Shown piece after piece: positions 58,325-64,000 of a stretch of 64,000 nt of DNA. The notes under the pieces are model-generated. The model ran no database searches. It was not told where the DNA came from and worked only from the letters and a program-made list of their open reading frames with translations. This DNA comes from Morella rubra (lineage: Eukaryota > Streptophyta > Magnoliopsida > Fagales > Myricaceae), in contig CM025854.1 in assembly GCA_003952965.2 (NCBI GenBank), positions 12,163,769-12,227,768 on the forward strand, read 5' to 3'. Positions within the stretch are counted from its first letter, which is position 1, and every line of letters starts with the position of its first letter. Both the position numbers and the translations under genes were made by a program.

Positions 58325-60285
58325 TCAATTCCTATTTATCTATCAGAAATGGCACCTGCAAAGATTAGAGGAGCACTCAACATCGGTTTCCAAATGGCCA
58401 TTACAATAGGGATTCTAGTAGCGAATCTCGTCAATTGTGGAACGAGTCATATCGAGGGAGGATGGGGTTGGAGAGTTTCTCTAGCTGTTGCAGCCGACCC
58501 TGCAGTAATGATGACTTTAGGATCTTTCTTCTTGCCAGATACTCCCAATTCCATCCTCGAGCGAGGCCAGGCTGAGAAGGCAAAGCAAATGTTAGGAAAA
58601 ATTCGCGGCACCGACAACGTGGAAGACGAATTCCAAGACCTTGTTGATGCTGGTGAGGCTGCAAAGAAAGCGGAAAACCAATGGATGAACACCATGCAGC
58701 CAAGATACAGGCCTCAACTCGTCATTTGCATCCTCGTGCCCTTCTTCCAACGGCTCACCGGTATTAACGTCATCATGTTTTACGCGCCTGTTCTATTCAA
58801 GACTCTGGGTTTCGGTAACAACGCTTCGCTCATATCTGCAGTTATTACCGGCGCTGTCAATGTCCTCTCTACATTTGTTTCCATTTTCACTGTTGACGAG
58901 TTTGGGAGAAGGGTTTTGTTCCTTGAAGGTGGCGTGCAAATGTTTACATTCCAGGTTCGGAGCTTTGAAACAGAGGTGATTAACTAGTAGGACTACCTCA
59001 GTACTTTAAGACCACGATTCACAAAATAAAAACTTTTCGCCCATATTTATCTGTTCTTCATGTTTGCTTCATTACTTGCAGTGCAGATTGCAATAGGACT
59101 ATTGATAGGTGTACATTCGGGGTCAGCGGAGAAGGATCGATTTCAGACGGCATGGCAAATCTGATCCTGTTCTTAATTTGCGCGTATGCAGCAGCATATG
59201 CGTGGTCCTGGGGGCCATTGGGTTGGTTGGTGCCGAGTGAGATCTGCCCTCTAGGGATCCGATCAGCAGGCCAAGCCATTAACGTCTCTGTCAACATGCT
59301 GTTGACCTTTTTCGTGGCTCAAGTTTCCTTCAGTACTCTGCTTTGCAACTTGAAGCTCGGTCTCTTCTTCTTTTTCGCTGCCTTCGTATTTGTGATGAAT
59401 ATTTTCGTATTCTTCTTCATGCCCAAGACGAAGGGCGTCCCAATTGAAGACATGAACAAAGTTCGGAAGTGTCAGGTTTTAGTTGTTTTGGCATCATTCC
59501 GTGTCAAAATATGTCTTACTCGAGTTGTATTTTTGGTATACACATTTGTTCAAGAGTTAGAGTCAATGGCTGTTCAAAGTCTTCTTCACGTTCAACCAGT
59601 GTTCAACAAACGCTCGAGCGCCTTGATATTTTCATACCGAGACTGACTAGAACGTGATATATAGGCTTCCTTAAAGAGTTTTTGCTGCTCCCTTCCTTGA
59701 GAGAAAAACCCTAGAAAATTAATGCTTCAAGATATTGAATTTCTCTCTACTCTTCCTAATACTACTTTGTCCCTTCATAGTGTTGAAGGTTAGTTGAAGA
59801 ACAAGGGTGTTCGTGAAGATCCTTAAGAAGAACCTCAAGGGTTGAGGTGATTGCTGCTTGGAGCAGATCTGAGCAGGGGTGCTTGGATTATTACATCAGG
59901 GTTGTCAGAGTCAAGCAACTGGGGTTGCCCGTGTCTGAATCACTGTTTGTAAGGATTTCTTCTTAGTGGATTTCAGGTGGCTGCTAGCCCGGAGTGGTTT
60001 TTCCTTTGAATGGTTTTTCAAAGGTTTTCCACTTCGTCATCAAATCTCTTGTCTCTTTATGCGTTTGATTAATTTCTTTACAAGTTTATTTATTGATTTG
60101 ATGATTGTGTTGGTTGATTGATATATCTAGACTGATCAATTTTAGAACTTGTTTTTAAAATTGATATTGATTCGTTAATTTACAGATTTCACCTATTCAC
60201 CCCCTCTAGGTGTAGTTAGGGTCTAAACTAGGTTTTTCAGGAAGGCACATTGGTTCAGGGGAAAATACATCCCGGACGAATTGTA
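58325..60285 (+). pseudogene. STP-type monosaccharide/H+ symporter, 5'-truncated and LTR-interrupted
   Basis: Belongs to the plant sugar transport protein family, plasma-membrane symporters of hexoses. The first visible exon starts after GCAG at 58,325 with [19 protein letters not shown] and includes [11 protein letters not shown] and DEFGRR. It ends at CAG/GT (58,954). After a 132-bp intron the second exon (from 59,087) encodes [16 protein letters not shown] and [11 protein letters not shown], to the [10 protein letters not shown] loop. N-terminal exons are missing, and the usual QQLTG sugar-binding motif reads QRLTG (~58,747). A one-base loss at ~59,118 shifts frame, and a solo LTR (59,470-60,239) splits KVRK from AHWFRGKYIPDE. 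Not functional as read. Confidence 0.85.
59470..60239 (+). mobile_element. Sirevirus solo LTR in the transporter exon, TSD GGAAG
   Basis: 770 bp from TGTCAGGTTTTAG to GGTTTTTCA, closely related to the LTRs of the 41,252 element. GGAAG flanks it at 59,465-59,469 and 60,240-60,244. It has only one CGCTCGAGCG palindrome: the 62-bp array and about 100 further bases are deleted between GAGAC and ACTAGAACGTG. Confidence 0.92.
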
Positions 60286-60289
60286 TGTA

Positions 60290-60612
60290 TTGATTCCAAC
60301 AGACCCAGTCCTTTGCTGTATGACTTTGAATAGCAAAAAAGACTCTGTATTAGCATCACCGTATCTCTTCTATTTAATTATTGTTGTAAGTTTGCCTTTC
60401 TTGATCTTCTTCACTAGAACGATGTTTCTTCAGCCTTATTGTAATGGGGCTTTCTTAACTTACTTTACCTCCATGCGCATCCCGATCTATTTGTATCCAA
60501 GCTTTTGTTTTCCTCTGCTACTTTGGCTTGTTGATCACCTTTGTGATTGGTGGAGGGAACGGGATCGATAGATTGGCCATGCTCGACTTCAAGTCCAAGA
60601 TAACTTACGACC
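60290..60612 (+). pseudogene. RLK leader and 5' coding stub with nonsense codon 5
   Basis: The leader matches 4,830-5,154. The start codon at 60,444 is kept, but the fifth codon is TAA where copies A and B have CAA. The rest of the signal peptide and the RLAMLDFKSKIT motif follow in frame until homology stops at ~60,612. It abuts the truncated transporter end. Confidence 0.75.
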
Positions 60613-61116
60613 ATTAATGTATCTGAAGAACCATAACCCCCACTAAGGGCATTATTCACATGGTGCTAGCTCCACTAATTAATCCAATTGCTACACGCAA
60701 TAAAAAATGAAGAAGATTAATGTGTCATATTTACTTATAGCACTATCAGTACTGCTTTATAATCTTCAGTCAGGGAAGATCATAATCTGAACTTGTCACA
60801 TCAGGGGACTCGCTTTTGTGTTGGGTTTTTTAATTTCCTCGGTGAGTTTTGATCTGTTCTAGGACTATATTGCTACATTAGGTAGGCCTTTGCTCATCAA
60901 ATTAACTTGGACCATATAATTTCTAGTGCTATATTAATTTACTGAGGATCTTCATGAGTGCTTAATAAGTTAATGTATGTGTAATAACTCCTTGCAACGT
61001 TTGTCGGGTGGTGCTGGTGGGGGAGAAAAAAACTAGATGGCCTAAATATTCCAATGGTCCTCGTTTGCTTAGTGGGCCATTCTGATCTGCTCGACCTTCC
61101 ATTCAAATCTGGAGGC
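60613..61116. other. Non-genic; RLK flank pieces
   Basis: Positions 60,945-61,025 match 3,615-3,700, and 61,030-61,115 match 1,680-1,780. The rest is unassigned. No gene is seen. Confidence 0.5.
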
Positions 61117-61690
61117 TCTGCTTTTGGAAGGAGAAAATGGGAAAACAGAGAGAAACCATGTTCCCAATCGAAGTCCAAGAAGAACTCTCAAAATCAGAGA
61201 ATGCTTGAGTTTGATACTGGGAGTTGGAGTGGCTTGTTCCGTGGAAATTCCAAGGGAAAGGATGAATATGGGTGACATTATGGCTGAGTTGCATTCAATT
61301 CGATGGAAACTTTTTGGAACAAATACAAACAGAGAAGCACTTCCAGGTACAAGTCTTCTTTGTCTTTTACCTTCTTAATTACACCAAAAACTAAAGGGTA
61401 TAGAATTTGTTTATTTTGTGTGAAACCCGTCTAGTAGCATTTATCTAAACATATTCCCAAAACTAAACAAATTTACCTGGGAAGTTTTGGTTGTTCACGA
61501 TTCTTTTGTCCTGAAGCATAAATTGTTGAGTTATCAATTCTACGGAATTTCAAATGAGCTGTTAACAATTTTCTTTCGGGAAACCACATTCACCAAGCTT
61601 TCACTGTTTTAAACACAAAAGGGCAGTCTCTAAACACATTGAAATCCTTTTGCTCCACAGGCAAAACAGGGCTAGCTGACTGGGCTGCCA
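61117..61690 (+). pseudogene. RLK 3' end: kinase tail, last intron, terminal exon
   Basis: Open from 61,124 with EGENGKTERNHVPN, RRTLKIRECLSLILGVGVAC and ERMNMGDIMAELHSI, then NTNREALPGT. The donor region has lost a few bases relative to GTAAGT in copies A and B. The terminal exon acceptor is CTCCACAG at ~61,660. All of the kinase core and LRRs are missing; the fusion point to upstream repeat is at ~61,117. Confidence 0.75.
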
Positions 61691-62030
61691 TCATGACTTG
61701 CGAAGTTCAGGACATGAATAAATAATCGAACTTGTCTCTCTTTCTGTCTTATTTAGCATTCATGTACTCCGTTCCTCTTAAATCAAAGTGTCCAAGTCTC
61801 TTGATTGATGAATTTTGTCTTTTATGAACGGTTGATTGGGCATAGTGTAGCCGAAAGCATCATGCAAAATAAAGCATGGAATTGTAAAAGCCATTGAGAT
61901 ACACTTTTGGCAATGTTGGATCCCATGGATGTTGACGAATATAATACTAAACTAGTAGGAGGATTACTGAGCGGCCTTCACTCAAGTAGTAAGGGGAGGG
62001 GATTTTCCAGACAATTTCCTTGAAAAAAAA
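61691..62030. other. RLK 3' flank, partly deleted
   Basis: Shortened version of the common flank at 9,990-10,400. No gene is seen. Confidence 0.5.
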
Positions 62031-62185
62031 AAATGTTGAATCCAATGCATACACATTCTATTGCACGAAAAGGAAGACTAGTACCACCTCTACCAAATCC
62101 TGCAACAAAACTGCACAGATATTGGAAGAAAAACGATAAAGCTCTCAAGATCTCAAAGAAACAAGATTTTTAAGAAGGTAAAAGA
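62031..62185 (-). pseudogene. Fragment of a PRMT3 intron
   Basis: Matches 39,885-40,210 without the MITE inserted there. Non-coding. It shows that more of PRMT3 than the single exon was duplicated in this cluster. Confidence 0.6.
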
Positions 62186-62700
62186 CGGACAGCTGATGGA
62201 GAGTGGTGGAGTCAAATTAAGTCTTTTAAGAATAACGTTTTTAGAAGTATATAAGTGAAAAGTTGCTATAACAGAGAGTAGTACTACTGTCTTGAAGGAA
62301 AATAATAATAATTATTATTATTTCAGAACAAAAAAAATTCATTATGCCATATTACAAATCTAAGTTTTTCCATTTAATATCTTTAGTTCATAATTATATA
62401 ACATGACGACGTCGTTCTGCATTCCAAATCATCCGGTACATTTTAAATAGAACAACCAAAATATATATGTTCCCAGCACAAATTAAGGTTGAAATAACCG
62501 TTATAGCCGTTAGGCAATATCCGTCATTTGTCTTCTTGATAAGCAAACATATGGCATGCATATTTGCGAAATTAACCCTCGGAGGTGGAGCTATATATAT
62601 ATATATATATATAACACTGAAAAGCTGCTATAATAGAGAATACCGGGGATCAGTCAGCATCTTAATTACTTGAAAAAAAATATGAAATATATAAAATAAA
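62186..62700 (+). other. RLK promoter fragment and AT microsatellite
   Basis: Positions 62,400-62,540 match the RLK upstream region at 5,985-6,125, including the ACGACGTCGT palindrome at 62,406-62,415. An (AT)n run lies at about 62,591-62,613. No RLK coding sequence follows in the window. Confidence 0.6.
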
Positions 62701-64000
62701 TTAGGTTAATCCTTGATTTGTTTAGAGGACTATGCACTATGGACCCGACTAAAGAAAAGCAACGTCCCTTTATCCTGTCGGTCGGTCAAGAAGAAAGGGT
62801 TAATTTATCTAATTACTCGAATGCGTGACAATTGGATTCGAGAGACTAATGATCAATGTTCTATAATATTATTATTATGACACCTGATGAATTCACTGCT
62901 GAATTGAATATTTTTTTCTAACATATAACTCGGTTTTCTATGGTCATAATGCCGTTAGTACCCTAGTGATCTCAACACGGTTTACGATGTGTGCCACTGT
63001 ATATTCCGAACGTGTCTAACATATATAGTAGGTGAGATTATCTGTGAATCAGTCCAACGGAGAGTCAAATAGAGAGTAGTACTAGTGGTGTCAACATCTT
63101 AATTACTTTTGAGAAAATAAAATAAAATAAAACAAAGATTAATTCAGCTTGGTTACTTAAAGGACTATCCATGCTTCATAATTACATATTGCTAAAAGAT
63201 TACCATGTTCTATGGACAGGACAAAAGAAAAGCAAACTTATTTTAAAGATACTAATGGACCGTGTTGGTGGGTCAAGAAAAAAGGATTGATTAATGTATC
63301 TAATTCGATCAAATGCATGCGTGACAGGAGGATTAATTTTAAGAAAACTAATAAAGGTTCTATAGTTTTGTCGAATTCACATTTCAATTGGATTTTTTTT
63401 TTAACATATAATTTAGTTTTCTGTTTATGTCGTGGGAAACAAAAAGTTATGTTCTCAACGCGGTTCACGTTAAAGGCGGCTAAAATGGTCGGTATGATTA
63501 TATGAGAATCTTCCGTGGAGGAAAAAAATAGTTGAGTGTAACGAATTTGTCTGTTGCTCAATAAAAGAATATTCTTATTATATTTACTAATATTTCTAAG
63601 CATGAAATCTTAGTCCAATAGATCATAGAGCATAATCTTCCTAATAATTTAGCTTTAAAATTTGCAACGAGAAATACAGTGAAATATATAAAGCGCGAAA
63701 TATATAGAGGCGCTGTTGCTTGTGCAGTCCTATTTAACGCTTTAACCTGTTAACAAAGCTGGAAGTCATTTGGGAAATCTTGGAAAGTTTGCTCTGGAAA
63801 TCCACTTTCCAAGTTGAAATGACTGCAAAGTATCATCTAAAGTCGATCGCATGAATCATGGCTTTAAGGGAAAGAAACTTTATGGCCTAATTTCCAAGTC
63901 TCCCCTCGATTGCGTCCCATTATTCAAAGCTGGGGTCTCCACCACTACAACTTTTATTCTCCACTCACCAATCAAGAAATACGTCTGACAACCACCAGCA
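62701..64000. repeat. R2-type repeat to the window end
   Basis: Positions 63,160-64,000 match 13,640-14,480 and 24,330-25,130. 108-bp monomers occur near 62,915-63,000 and 63,410-63,480. No gene is seen. Confidence 0.65.

Noticed and set aside
61124-61378. Open frame as a new small gene
   Set aside because: It is the kinase-tail exon of an RLK read into its last intron.

Overview
This is nuclear DNA from a flowering plant, most likely a eudicot. The evidence is an AT-rich, intron-bearing sequence with plant-specific families: an LRR-XII receptor kinase of the EFR/Xa21/At3g47570 type, a plant PRMT3-like arginine methyltransferase, an STP-type hexose/H+ symporter, and Ty1/copia elements of the Sirevirus type. 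The species cannot be named from the sequence. No gene in the window looks intact. It is a decayed, repeatedly duplicated gene cluster loaded with transposable elements.

Layout. Positions 1-5,170 hold 3' and 5' scraps of several receptor-kinase (RLK) copies. Positions 5,170-11,230 (block A) and 29,776-36,480 (block B) are two copies of one segment, each carrying a nearly full-length but frameshifted LRR-RLK (6,423-9,956 and 31,395-34,924). Between them lie two copies of a ~3.9 kb segment (14,100-17,960 and 25,500-29,370) and two head-to-tail copies of a ~2.8 kb unit (17,990-20,810 and 20,930-24,990). Positions 39,000-58,034 are a minus-strand PRMT3-like gene split by a 15.1 kb Sirevirus composite (41,252-56,333). 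Positions 58,325-60,285 are a 5'-truncated sugar transporter with a solo LTR in its last visible exon. Positions 60,290-64,000 are RLK and PRMT3 scraps plus dispersed repeat.

Mobile DNA, with target-site duplications (TSD) where I could read them: the Sirevirus composite (ATAAG); Sirevirus-like solo LTRs at 22,544-23,712 (ACATC), 37,469-38,566 (ATGTA) and 59,470-60,239 (GGAAG); a short copia LTR plus primer-binding site at 36,657; a non-autonomous hAT at 11,739-13,159 (TCCACATG); a MULE-type long-TIR element at 30,098-30,566 (10 bp TSD); Tourist-like MITEs at 11,235 (TTA) and 39,983 (TAA); a possible MITE at 4,904; a second MITE family at 2,910 and 13,309; and SINE-like insertions at 36,067 and 57,151. 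Paralogous copies inside the window often supply the empty site, which makes several of these calls firm.

How it fits together. The ancestral unit appears to be an RLK on the plus strand meeting a PRMT3 3' end on the minus strand, tail to tail. That junction was copied many times, so fragments of one PRMT3 exon occur across the window beside RLK 3' flanks. The most unusual structure is in the Sirevirus. Downstream of pol it carries a third ORF, preceded by a palindrome module resembling the LTR promoter region and by a host-like leader with a probable intron. This whole 4.1 kb part is duplicated within the element. Many lesions are single-base indels in short homopolymers, so some may be assembly errors rather than mutations.
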